The notes beneath the pieces are model-generated. The model ran no database searches, was not told the DNA's origin, and was given only the letters and a program-made list of their open reading frames with translations. From the NCBI GenBank assembly GCA_008501655.1, contig QQUK01000355.1, positions 1-18,186 on the forward strand: DNA of 18,186 bases, given 5' to 3'. Numbering within the stretch: position 1 is the first letter of the stretch; the number at the start of each line of letters is the position of its first letter. This DNA comes from Calditrichota bacterium. Lineage in GTDB: Bacteria > Zixibacteria > MSB-5A5 > GN15 > FEB-12. Shown here piece after piece: positions 1-7,104 of the stretch. Position numbers and translations under genes: made by a program.

Positions 1-2397
1 CGTCCAGTAATACATCCCGCTGACAATCAACTGCGTATTCCGCGTAATCAAATCCCACGTATGATGCGTATAGGTCGGGTCTGATGCAGGGACATCATGA
101 TGTAAATGCCTTATAAGGTCTCCATCCAATGAAAATATCTTAATCTCACACTTCGGAGGAAGGTTGGCAAAATTAATTTTACGCACCCGGTCAACATGAC
201 GATCTTCTTCACCAATCCCTTCAAAGGATTTTCCCCGATAATTTGCATCTATCCGATACGGATTTGGATAAACAAAAATTTCATTTCCGTTATCAACTAC
301 TTCCTCATGACTAAGCGGATACGCCATCTGTAAACCAACCGTCTTCGATGTTTCTAATGCCTGAAGTCCTGATTTAGGCGACCCGAAATCAAAAGCGGTA
401 ATGTTTACCCAATACTCAACTGTTGGCAAAAGATTATCAATCGTAAACTCATATTCAAAATATTTGTAAAATCCTTCCTCAGTAAAGTCATCATCAATCA
501 ATGAATCTTCCGGAACAAATCTTGGGTCTCTAGCATTTGGGTAGACTTTGGATATCGCAGAGAACAAAGCATTGTTATGATGTTTTGTAAAATAGAATAT
601 AGAATCGGATGTTACCAGCGGTGCAACCGCTGTAAATCTCGTTGGGTCAAACAAAGAATCATCACAGCCGTTACTATACAGACATTTTAAAGAGTCTAAT
701 GAATATGGGATATCTTCAACAATATATTTCCCGCCTTCATCAAGTTCCGGATGCCAAACATATTTATCATAATTTACTAAATCATACGATGCTACAAGAG
801 ATAACGATGCTTCCCGGTCATCTCTTCCGAAATAAATATTGTACCCTTCAAAATCAACTATCTTGGTAAAAATATCTTTTTCAGTTTCAGACCGAGAACC
901 GTTAAACCGCACATGTATCGCATCCTCCTGTTGGGTCAGCCAGAAATACGGTGCCGGAGGAGGACCGGCTGCTTTCCAATCGGGGATACCATCTCCTTCA
1001 ACCCAGATTCGTTCACCGTTACACTCAACATAACGACCTGAGTCTCCATCTCCATCGGTATCAACACCGGGATTATCATATATCCACCTTGCCCACATCG
1101 CATTTTTGGCTATATCAGAAAAATCTAAATTTTTGTAATATGTTTGAGGGCTATGTGGAAGATAATCTATATTGTTCGGGTTGGTATGAAAATCTTCCCC
1201 CGCGACATATGCAAACGGAATCGACACCGTTGCACCGGGTGGAAGATCATACGGACCGATGGATAATAAATATGCTGCATCTGAAAATCCATCTGAAATA
1301 TCATCACTATGTTCTTGGTCGGGATACACCCAGCTTGGATCATATTGAGTAATCTTTGATGTATATATTTGATCATAGTCAATTTCACCATTCGATAACT
1401 CATGATAGTAATCCTCTCTTGTACTAGGTAGATCAAACAGTAATTCTCTATAACTTTGTTTTGATTGAGGTGTGTATTCGGTAGTCCACCAATTAAATGA
1501 TTTTTTTATTTGTCCTTTATATCGTTCATCTAAATTATCCAGAAAACAAATACCAGATACTATTGTTGCTGACTTGATTAAATCACCTTCAAAGTGTGTC
1601 AATGTATTTGTAAACTCACCGTCAATGGGGTCTCCATCGTTATCAGCTCCCCAAAGAATTTCTATGTTACCAACTTCGTTTGCACAATCATTTTGTAGCT
1701 GATTTACGTTATACAAACCACCTATGTCATCATCAATAATGATGTTATTCCCGGTATAATACCCAACAGCAAAACTTATACCTATTCCAACATATACCTC
1801 TCTAATTATATCAACACCAATATTTTTTATCTCAATATCAAACAAAACAAAATCTTCTGTATATTCATATGACCAGGCATAAGATTTTTTTGTAACTTCT
1901 ATGTTAAGTGACTTCCATCCAAAATTTGAGAAATCGTAATACTGCGAGAGAGTATCAATATTATCTTGATAGATAGATATAAAGTCTTGTTCGGAGATTG
2001 CATTCTCATAATTGTTACTAGCAGGCTCCAGAACGGAACGATACTCCTTTGGAAATGTTCTATAATAATAAAAGCGAGACATCAATGTATCGTTATCAAT
2101 AATACCACCAATCACCAGACCTCCATAATTTAAACATGCTATGCGTGATTGTTTAGGATATTCTGCACCATACTCAAACACTTTTTTAGTGGTTAAACAA
2201 TTTACTCTTTCTTCTTCAGATATCCCAAAAATTGTATTATTACCCCCCAAAAAAGTAGCTGTATTTGTTTTTAAAACTAATTTACCTACATCATGAACTG
2301 CATTACAGCTTAAATCTAACGTTCTAGCGCTTATTTGTAACTCAAAATAAATAAGTACAAAAACCATTACAGATAATATTAGATATTTTCCTCGCAT
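1..2397 (-). CDS. Large secreted protein of FCB type, 3' end beyond window
   Basis: I read this frame by hand: from the ATG at 2397 it stays open for 799 codons to base 1, with no stop, so the gene is cut by the left edge. The N-terminus is a Sec signal peptide (basic MRGKY, then a hydrophobic stretch, about residues 1-24). About residues 445-455 form an acidic DTDGDGDSG loop resembling a calcium site, followed near 469-485 by GDGIPDWKAAGPPPAP. A fibronectin-like segment lies around 510-545. From about 705 on, VYPNPYR and KINFANLPPKCEIKIFS lead to SGMYYW at the cut, which resembles the start of a C-terminal sorting domain. Such proteins are common secreted or surface proteins in FCB bacteria, but I do not know this one's function. 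The 5' part is clearly more AT-rich than the 3' part. It is probably transcribed alone, from the promoter at 2434-2462. Confidence 0.85.
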   Translation of the reverse strand, partial: MRGKYLILSVMVFVLIYFELQISARTLDLSCNAVHDVGKLVLKTNTATFLGGNNTIFGISEEERVNCLTTKKVFEYGAEYPKQSRIACLNYGGLVIGGIIDNDTLMSRFYYYRTFPKEYRSVLEPASNNYENAISEQDFISIYQDNIDTLSQYYDFSNFGWKSLNIEVTKKSYAWSYEYTEDFVLFDIEIKNIGVDIIREVYVGIGISFAVGYYTGNNIIIDDDIGGLYNVNQLQNDCANEVGNIEILWGADNDGDPIDGEFTNTLTHFEGDLIKSATIVSGICFLDNLDERYKGQIKKSFNWWTTEYTPQSKQSYRELLFDLPSTREDYYHELSNGEIDYDQIYTSKITQYDPSWVYPDQEHSDDISDGFSDAAYLLSIGPYDLPPGATVSIPFAYVAGEDFHTNPNNIDYLPHSPQTYYKNLDFSDIAKNAMWARWIYDNPGVDTDGDGDSGRYVECNGERIWVEGDGIPDWKAAGPPPAPYFWLTQQEDAIHVRFNGSRSETEKDIFTKIVDFEGYNIYFGRDDREASLSLVASYDLVNYDKYVWHPELDEGGKYIVEDIPYSLDSLKCLYSNGCDDSLFDPTRFTAVAPLVTSDSIFYFTKHHNNALFSAISKVYPNARDPRFVPEDSLIDDDFTEEGFYKYFEYEFTIDNLLPTVEYWVNITAFDFGSPKSGLQALETSKTVGLQMAYPLSHEEVVDNGNEIFVYPNPYRIDANYRGKSFEGIGEEDRHVDRVRKINFANLPPKCEIKIFSLDGDLIRHLHHDVPASDPTYTHHTWDLITRNTQLIVSGMYYWT

Positions 2398-2433
2398 AGT
2401 GCCCTATTATTAAACTAAGCAGATATTATTCTT

Positions 2434-2462
2434 ATAATATAGAATATTGACGAACAAATCAA
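2434..2462 (-). promoter_or_regulatory. Candidate sigma70-type promoter for the left secreted protein
   Basis: On the minus strand TTGATT (2457-2462) is followed after 17 bp by TATTAT (2434-2439), a good spacing with one mismatch in the -10 box. A start about seven bases downstream would give a leader of roughly 30 nt before the ATG at 2397. The leader has no convincing Shine-Dalgarno site (GGGC only). In such AT-rich sequence chance matches are frequent. Confidence 0.35.
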
Positions 2463-2489
2463 TTTAGCATTTAATTAATTATTAGGTGC

Positions 2490-2507
2490 CCCACCGCTTG
2501 CGGTGGG
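2490..2507. repeat. GC-rich palindrome CCCACCGC/GCGGTGGG
   Basis: Arms 2490-2497 and 2500-2507 are perfect 8-bp complements with TT between them, or 7 bp around a CTTG tetraloop. It stands out in very AT-rich surroundings about 28 bp upstream of the candidate -35 box. No T-run follows on either strand, so it is not a clear terminator. It resembles the other dispersed palindromes at 2868-3538. Confidence 0.7.
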
Positions 2508-2656
2508 ATTAGTAACCCCTTGTATGCTTCACTTTTATAGATTACAAATTATCTACATCTTTTCTGCTATTCATCTCTTCAACACTCTCTATCGAAAATG
2601 TAAATGAGAGACAACATGCAAAACAAAAAAACTACAACTTCTGATAGGAAAAATAA

Positions 2657-2778
2657 AAACAAACCCATTTTTTTCAAAGCCATTAATTTGTAACTATCTG
2701 ATATTGAGTGTGATAACATTTTAAACAGCAGAGAAACAGGCAGATTTCAGACCCTAAATGAACGAAACAAACCCATTT
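2657..2778. repeat. Two copies of AAACAAACCCATTT, 108 bp apart
   Basis: The 14-mer occurs exactly at 2657-2670 and 2765-2778 in the same orientation (AAATGGGTTTGTTT on the minus strand). Both lie upstream of the left gene's promoter candidate, so a paired binding site is conceivable. Poly-A flanks make it partly low complexity. Confidence 0.5.
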
Positions 2779-2867
2779 CAACCCGTCATATTGATTCAAT
2801 AACGCAGGTTTTGCAATTGTAATTTGCCACACGGGTTATAACCGTTCTGTAAGTATTAAATACTGGA

Positions 2868-2885
2868 TACCCGCCTGCGCGGGTA
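2868..2885. repeat. Palindrome TACCCGC-CTGC-GCGGGTA
   Basis: Perfect 7-bp arms (2868-2874, 2879-2885) with a 4-nt loop, preceded by CTGGA. It is of the small REP-like type and sits at the left border of the palindrome mosaic. Confidence 0.7.
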
Positions 2886-2915
2886 AGGAGGTCATGGAGG
2901 TCGGGTTTCGTGGGC

Positions 2916-2935
2916 GGCAGACGCCCTCGTCTGCC
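2916..2935. repeat. Palindrome GGCAGACG-CCCT-CGTCTGCC
   Basis: Perfect 8-bp arms around a 4-nt loop. It follows an isolated GGTCGGGTTTCG (from 2899) that matches the start of the 224-bp unit, suggesting a further degenerate repeat border. The element at 3467-3486 is a relative with the same GGCAGAC arm. Confidence 0.7.
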
Positions 2936-2956
2936 CCTCCCTGCGCTGTCAGCTTG

Positions 2957-3180
2957 TAGGTCGGGTTCCCTGAGTAAGCGACAGCGAGCGAAGAACCCGA
3001 CAATCTGTAATATTTTATATGAGACTCCTGCCTTCGCAGGAGAGGGGTTCGCTTATAACTTGTAAAAGTTGTGTCAGGTTCTGATTCACCGAAGGGGGAT
3101 TGTCACCTGACACATTACTGAATCGTCAGTTCACATCCCCGCACCGCGGAGACAGGAACTGACGAAACTATGCAACTTCG
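2957..3180. repeat. Tandem repeat unit 1 (224 bp), four palindromes
   Basis: This unit begins TAGGTCGGGTT and is followed without a gap by a second copy. By eye it differs from unit 2 at 18 of 224 positions with no indels, about 92% identity. It contains four inverted repeats: GTCGGGTTC/GAACCCGAC (2960-3001), CTCCTGC/GCAGGAG around CTTC (3025-3042), GTGTCAGGT/ACCTGACAC (3071-3113) and CGTCAGTTC/GAACTGACG (3124-3164). No open frame with coding character covers it. Confidence 0.9.
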
Positions 3181-3404
3181 TAGGTCGGGTTCCCGGAGTA
3201 AGCGATAGCGAGCGAAGAACCCGACAATCTGTAATACTTAATATGAGACTCCTGCCTTCGCAGGAGAGGGGTTCGCTTATAACTTTTAAAAGTTTTATCA
3301 GGTGCTGATTCACCAACGGTGTATTGTCACCTGACACAGTACATAATCGTCAGTTCACATCCCCGCATAGCGGAGACAGGAACTGACGAAACTATGCAAC
3401 TTTG
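3181..3404. repeat. Tandem repeat unit 2 (224 bp)
   Basis: Second copy, in exact head-to-tail register. Palindromes one, two and four keep perfect arms (3184-3225, 3249-3266, 3348-3388). In the third (from 3295) two outer bases of the left arm have changed. Of the 18 differences from unit 1, 16 fall outside the stem arms, mostly in loops and linkers. Confidence 0.9.
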
Positions 3405-3459
3405 TAGGTCGGGTTCCGTTGTATTGAACTCGACAGAGTTCAATGTCGAGAAACCCGAC
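3405..3459. repeat. Third, remodelled start of the repeat with nested palindrome
   Basis: The 224-bp period continues for about 12 bases (TAGGTCGGGTTCC). The interior is then replaced, but the closing arm AACCCGAC (3452-3459) is still present. The new interior is itself a perfect palindrome, ATTGAACTC-GACA-GAGTTCAAT (3423-3444). The result is an outer 8-bp stem with a 9-bp stem nested in its loop. Confidence 0.85.
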
Positions 3460-3466
3460 ATTTACC

Positions 3467-3486
3467 GGCAGACAGGGATGTCCGCC
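3467..3486. repeat. Imperfect palindrome GGCAGACA-GGGA-TGTCCGCC
   Basis: Seven of eight pairs match. The odd pair would be a G-U wobble in minus-strand RNA and an A-C mismatch in plus-strand RNA. It is related in sequence to the 2916-2935 palindrome. Confidence 0.6.
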
Positions 3487-3517
3487 TTGCGCACTTTTGA
3501 GACTTAATTGAAACTGG

Positions 3518-3538
3518 ATTCCTGAGCAAGTCAGGAAT
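3518..3538. repeat. Palindrome ATTCCTGA-GCAAG-TCAGGAAT
   Basis: Perfect 8-bp arms with a 5-nt loop, just beyond the gatD terminator. Flanked by CTGG and GACA, like many dispersed intergenic palindromes. Confidence 0.7.
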
Positions 3539-3548
3539 GACATTGTTT

Positions 3549-3585
3549 AAAAAGTCACACTGAGCGGAGTCGAAGTGGACTTTTT
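3549..3585 (-). terminator. Intrinsic terminator of gatE-gatD
   Basis: Read on the minus strand, AAAAAGTC (3585-3578) plus CAC pairs with GTG plus GACTTTTT (to 3549), with one bulged base and a loop of 14 bases. The descending arm ends in a T-run. The ascending arm begins in the last two bases of the gatD TAA stop, so there is no spacer between gene and terminator. The same A- and T-tracts could in principle work in the other direction too. Confidence 0.65.
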
Positions 3586-4966
3586 ATTTATGGATTCGTT
3601 TGAGGAATTGTTCCATCTCAGGGATACCACCCTGGAAGACGAGATAGCCGTTGTATGGTTCCCGTTCGGTGATTTCATCATATATCGGAGTCAGCATCAG
3701 TCGTTTGACTTCATCCAAATCTTCGGTCTGTCCCAACGCCCAGCCGAGTTTGACATAAGCAACCTCGGGGAGCATGTTTTCACCCGGAACGATGCCCATA
3801 TTCATCAGGTCACGACCGGTGTCATAAACGAACATGTGCACATAACCCCAGAGGGTCTGAACGGTCATGTAGATAGCGACACCTTTTTCAGCAGCACGCT
3901 GGATTGCCGGATAAACCGGTTTATTGATATGTCCCAGACCGGTCCCGGCGATGACGATTCCTCGATAACCGTTATCAACGAGTGAGTCGATAATATCCGG
4001 CTGCATGTTCGGATAATAATATACGATAGCAACTTTTTCTTCGAAGTATGGAAGTATCCGGACGTTTTTATCTTTGCGGCGTGGTTTATAATTTGTTTTC
4101 AGAGGTGTGATATTATCTTTATCTATTGTCGCTATCGGGATATCTCCTAAAGTTCTGAATGTCGAACGGTATGAGGAGTGCATCTTGCGGACACGGCAAC
4201 CTGAATGAAGCAGTCCGTATTCATCGGATGTTGGTCCGAACATACAGACCATGACTTCAGCGATGTCTGACTCAGCGGCAGCTTTGGTGGCGTGGATTAA
4301 GTTTAAGGCAGCATCGGAAGAAGGTCTGTCGGAAGAACGCTGTGAGCCGACCATGACGATTGGTACCGGGGAATCTTGAATCATAAACGATAAGGCTGCA
4401 GCAGTATGATGCATGGTGTCGGTTCCGTGACCGATGACGATGCCATCGATTCCTTTTTCAATCTCTTTGCCGATAGATTTGGCAAGAGTGATGTATTGTT
4501 GCGGTCCCATGTTTTCTGAGAAGACAGCAAACAGTTTTTCGGTAGTCATGTTGCAGATGTCGGCAAGTTCCGGAACAGCACCATAAAGTTCTCCCGGAGA
4601 GAATGCCGGAATGACTGCACCGGTACGGTAATCTAGCCGGGATGCGATAGTTCCCCCGGTTCCAAACAGCTTGACATTCGGTTTTTCCGGTGAGAAGGGA
4701 AATTCTTTTTCAGGGATTTTATAGTTAGCTTCTTTGTAACCTTCCTCGGTCATATCGGTAACGGTTTCAACAGCGATACCAACGTTGTATCCGGTAATCA
4801 TTTTGAGAACGATATGGAGGTCATCATCATTTTCAGCTCTGGGAAGAATGACTCCTTTGAATTCACCACGGGTTGTTTTGACGGTTGTATCCGACCAGAC
4901 TCGGATTTTATATTTTTTCAGCAGTTCTAATGCTTTACCTTTGTAACCTTTGAATAGATCAGCCAT
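3584..4966 (-). CDS. gatD: Glutamyl-tRNA(Gln) amidotransferase subunit D (archaeal type)
   Basis: GatD is the asparaginase-like subunit of GatDE. It releases ammonia from an amide donor, and GatE uses the ammonia to convert Glu-tRNA(Gln) to Gln-tRNA(Gln). The 460-residue length is close to archaeal GatD (about 435-440). Residues 1-90 form the small N-terminal barrel-like domain that distinguishes GatD from free asparaginases. The asparaginase core carries GTGGTIAS (nucleophile Thr106), GHGTDTMHHTA (Thr182, Asp183) and RVRKMHSS (Lys261), so the catalytic set is complete. The start is fixed by AAAGGAGG seven bases upstream and by TAATG overlap with the gatE stop. The neighbouring gatE argues strongly against a plain asparaginase. 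The terminator follows at the stop codon. Confidence 0.95.
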   Translation of the reverse strand: MADLFKGYKGKALELLKKYKIRVWSDTTVKTTRGEFKGVILPRAENDDDLHIVLKMITGYNVGIAVETVTDMTEEGYKEANYKIPEKEFPFSPEKPNVKLFGTGGTIASRLDYRTGAVIPAFSPGELYGAVPELADICNMTTEKLFAVFSENMGPQQYITLAKSIGKEIEKGIDGIVIGHGTDTMHHTAAALSFMIQDSPVPIVMVGSQRSSDRPSSDAALNLIHATKAAAESDIAEVMVCMFGPTSDEYGLLHSGCRVRKMHSSYRSTFRTLGDIPIATIDKDNITPLKTNYKPRRKDKNVRILPYFEEKVAIVYYYPNMQPDIIDSLVDNGYRGIVIAGTGLGHINKPVYPAIQRAAEKGVAIYMTVQTLWGYVHMFVYDTGRDLMNMGIVPGENMLPEVAYVKLGWALGQTEDLDEVKRLMLTPIYDEITEREPYNGYLVFQGGIPEMEQFLKRIHK

Positions 4967-6939
4967 TAGAGTGCCTCCTTTACAATAAGAGCGACTTCAG
5001 AAAGCGGAAGATTACCGATTGCTTTTGGTCTTATCTGCCCCATAATCCAGTGAAAGTTTGCATCGGGCTCTTTTGAGGTACATATCTGTTCAAACTTCTC
5101 TTTTAAGAGCGGAATGTAAGATTTAATTTTTTCTTCGTTCCGTTTTTTGAAGTTAATCATCTCCAAAAGTGAATCAAAGAGAATATTCGGATGTTTGTAT
5201 AGTTCCTCAAGCATCACTTCAGCAATTTCAGGGACAAGATTCTGCTCTTTGATGAAGCGGAACAATCCGAGGACTTTGCTATATGTAAAATCACCGGATG
5301 GTTCGGTCTGTCCCTGGAGGTGTTTTAAATTTTCAGCAAAGATTTTACAAACATACGAAGGAGTAAATCCGGTTTCAGAAACAATTTTCCGCATTAACGG
5401 CATTAAGTTATTTTTCAAAAGATATGTCCAGCTTGATTCGGGGACTTTCCATTCGGACAGCTGTTTCTTTTCCTCCGAGACATCGGGTGGAAGTTCATTT
5501 TTCAGATCATCTATCCAGCTTTGTTCGATAGCAATTGGTGCCGAGTCGGTGTCAGGGTACATCCTGTCGGCTCCGGGAAGGACGCGTTCGAAGATAGTTG
5601 TACCATCAGGTAGTCCTTTACGGGTTTCGTTCGGGACACCTTCAAATGCCATGCGGCAGCGCTCTTCTATTGTTTCGAGAGCTGTTTTACGGTCATATTC
5701 ATCGGTCCAGAAAATTATCTGTGCATCGTTATTTGATGCGTTGAGAGATTTTTTAACATATTCCCCATCGGCAAAGAAAAATTCATTTCTCGGCATCTCT
5801 GAGGTAAGCATGTTCGGATGTTCGAGGCAGGCGATTACTTTGAGACGGTCGGAGATTTCGTTGGCAAATGTTTTTCCCGGTTGAGTGAAATGCGAGAGGA
5901 TTGATTTAAAATCGGGAAGATTGACAGCTATAAGTTTTTTATTTTCTTCTTTTGCTTTACGAACAAAACCTATAGAGGAGTTGAGTTCTGTGGAATCAAG
6001 TTCTGCTGAATTTATGTTCCAGTTGGAAGGTTTGGAGATGCGGTTGTTCAGTTCATCTTTTATTTTCAAAAGAGCAACCTGACGGTATGCTTCAATGTGG
6101 GTCAGTTTTGGAATCCATTTAATATGCGCGACGCCTTTAATTTCAACTCTTGTACCACCTTCAGCGGAAACATTGACATCTTCGCGTGAGGCACCCATAC
6201 CGGTGCAGACTTCCCCGGTTGAACGGAAAAGGAACCGAAGATAATGTGCAGCTTCGGCAGCTTCGGCCGGCGTGAGAAGTTCCGGATAAGTGACCGCTTC
6301 TATGAGAGGCATACCAAGCCGGTCTGTACGATAGATACGTTCATGTCCTATATCAGAGACTTCGCGGCAGGAGTCTTCTTCGATGGAAAGCTGAATCAGA
6401 TGGACTGTCTTATCTCTCAACGGTATCTCTCCCTCGATACCGACGATGCCGGTGCGCTGGAATCCGGTTGGAATGGAACCATCGAGATACTGCTTGCGAA
6501 TAATATGAAGTTCGCCAACGATATTCTGTTTACAAAGGAGTGAAATTTTTATAGCAATTCCGAGAGCCTGTTTGTTAATGCGGAACGGCGGGGTGTCATC
6601 TATTTCGTAGGTACAAGCTGTTTCATTTTTTATCCGGTACGTGATATTTTTACGGGTTTTAAATTCCATCAGGGCAGTGCCGTCATACTCACCGAGTTCT
6701 GAGAGTGTCGGGCGCATATGCCGGATAATTTCAGCGTCATAATCATCAGGTGCCTGAAAAACCGAAGCGGGACATCTGCAGAAAAGTTTCTTTTCGGTCT
6801 TTAGCTGCTGGTGAATTTCAAGACCGCATTTAAAACCGATTCTTTGGTAATCGGCTTTGGTCGCTTTTTCAAATTCGACATAGTTTATTGCGTTTTTTGT
6901 ATCTTCGTAATTCTGTATTGAGTCAAATTCTTTATTCAT
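4966..6939 (-). CDS. gatE: Glutamyl-tRNA(Gln) amidotransferase subunit E (archaeal type)
   Basis: GatE binds Glu-tRNA(Gln), phosphorylates the glutamyl group and amidates it with ammonia from GatD. The 657 residues include a leader of about 35 residues, then KCGLEIHQQL (38-46) and CxC (54-56) typical of GatB/GatE, GSIPTGFQRTG (154-164), and DVNVSAEGGTRVEIKGV (254-270). A region at about 320-420 fits the GAD domain, which is found in GatE and bacterial AspRS but not in GatB. GLPDGTTIFERVLPGADRMYPDTD (442-465) follows, then the helical tRNA-binding tail. Length and the GAD insertion separate it from bacterial GatB (about 480 residues). An AGGA site lies seven bases before the ATG. It is first in the two-gene operon, sharing one base with gatD. 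A short Ser/Glu/Leu-rich stretch (about 309-323) looks like a lineage-specific linker. Confidence 0.95.
   Translation of the reverse strand: MNKEFDSIQNYEDTKNAINYVEFEKATKADYQRIGFKCGLEIHQQLKTEKKLFCRCPASVFQAPDDYDAEIIRHMRPTLSELGEYDGTALMEFKTRKNITYRIKNETACTYEIDDTPPFRINKQALGIAIKISLLCKQNIVGELHIIRKQYLDGSIPTGFQRTGIVGIEGEIPLRDKTVHLIQLSIEEDSCREVSDIGHERIYRTDRLGMPLIEAVTYPELLTPAEAAEAAHYLRFLFRSTGEVCTGMGASREDVNVSAEGGTRVEIKGVAHIKWIPKLTHIEAYRQVALLKIKDELNNRISKPSNWNINSAELDSTELNSSIGFVRKAKEENKKLIAVNLPDFKSILSHFTQPGKTFANEISDRLKVIACLEHPNMLTSEMPRNEFFFADGEYVKKSLNASNNDAQIIFWTDEYDRKTALETIEERCRMAFEGVPNETRKGLPDGTTIFERVLPGADRMYPDTDSAPIAIEQSWIDDLKNELPPDVSEEKKQLSEWKVPESSWTYLLKNNLMPLMRKIVSETGFTPSYVCKIFAENLKHLQGQTEPSGDFTYSKVLGLFRFIKEQNLVPEIAEVMLEELYKHPNILFDSLLEMINFKKRNEEKIKSYIPLLKEKFEQICTSKEPDANFHWIMGQIRPKAIGNLPLSEVALIVKEAL
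4974..4981 (-). promoter_or_regulatory. Strong ribosome binding site for gatD inside gatE
   Basis: AAAGGAGG is embedded in the last codons of gatE (encoding Val-Lys-Glu-Ala) with seven bases to the gatD ATG. With the TAATG junction it makes translational coupling, and so near-equal amounts of the two subunits, likely. Confidence 0.8.
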
Positions 6940-6964
6940 ATTTACATCCTGCCATACATATCTG

Positions 6965-6992
6965 CGTATAAGTAAAAAGTGAACATAATCAA
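6965..6992 (-). promoter_or_regulatory. Weak promoter candidate for gatE-gatD
   Basis: Minus-strand TTGATT (6987-6992), 16 bp, TATACG (6965-6970). Each box has four of six consensus bases. The same TTGATT box occurs in the candidate for the left gene. It lies in the 165-bp divergent region shared with the plus-strand gene at 7105. Confidence 0.25.
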
Positions 6993-7104
6993 CTATTTTT
7001 GATTTGGCAATTCATTTAAGAGTGGTTTTTAGGTAATATCTATTGCTAAATCTCAGATTTTTGCGATATTGAACGAAAGCGATGTACTTGCCGATATATA
7101 ATTT

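Larger units (their letters stand above)
2398..3583. other. Gene-free region of about 1.2 kb between gatD and the left secreted gene
   Basis: I see no credible coding sequence here. The few open frames at 3131-3543 are made of the repeats themselves and are near copies of each other. Bases 2398-2860 are AT-rich and hold the promoter candidate, one palindrome and a 14-bp direct repeat. Bases 2868-3538 are a mosaic of short perfect inverted repeats, including the 224-bp tandem unit. 3549-3585 is the gatD terminator. No tRNA or rRNA is apparent. Confidence 0.75.

Noticed and set aside
951..1436. Open frames of 89-133 codons on both strands over the left gene
   Set aside because: The 799-codon minus-strand frame with signal peptide explains the region. 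The shorter frames have odd His- and Met-rich composition typical of shadows.
2957..3404. Possible CRISPR array
   Set aside because: The repeats are 224 bp long with no short spacers between them and internal palindromes of several kinds. No cas gene is in the window.
3131..3543. Two minus-strand open frames with nearly the same N-terminus and one on the plus strand
   Set aside because: They are translations of the 224-bp repeats and palindromes. The shared start comes from the repeat, and no ribosome site or coding pattern is seen.
3575..3985. 136-codon plus-strand open frame over the end of gatD
   Set aside because: It is the mirror of conserved GatD codons and starts inside the terminator. 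No domain is visible.
3584..4966. Plain L-asparaginase instead of GatD
   Set aside because: The extra N-terminal domain, the 460-residue length and the coupled gatE fit GatD better.
5147..5884. 245-codon plus-strand open frame inside gatE
   Set aside because: It is antisense to a gene with every GatE motif in place. Its translation is rich in Ser and Arg with no recognisable domain.
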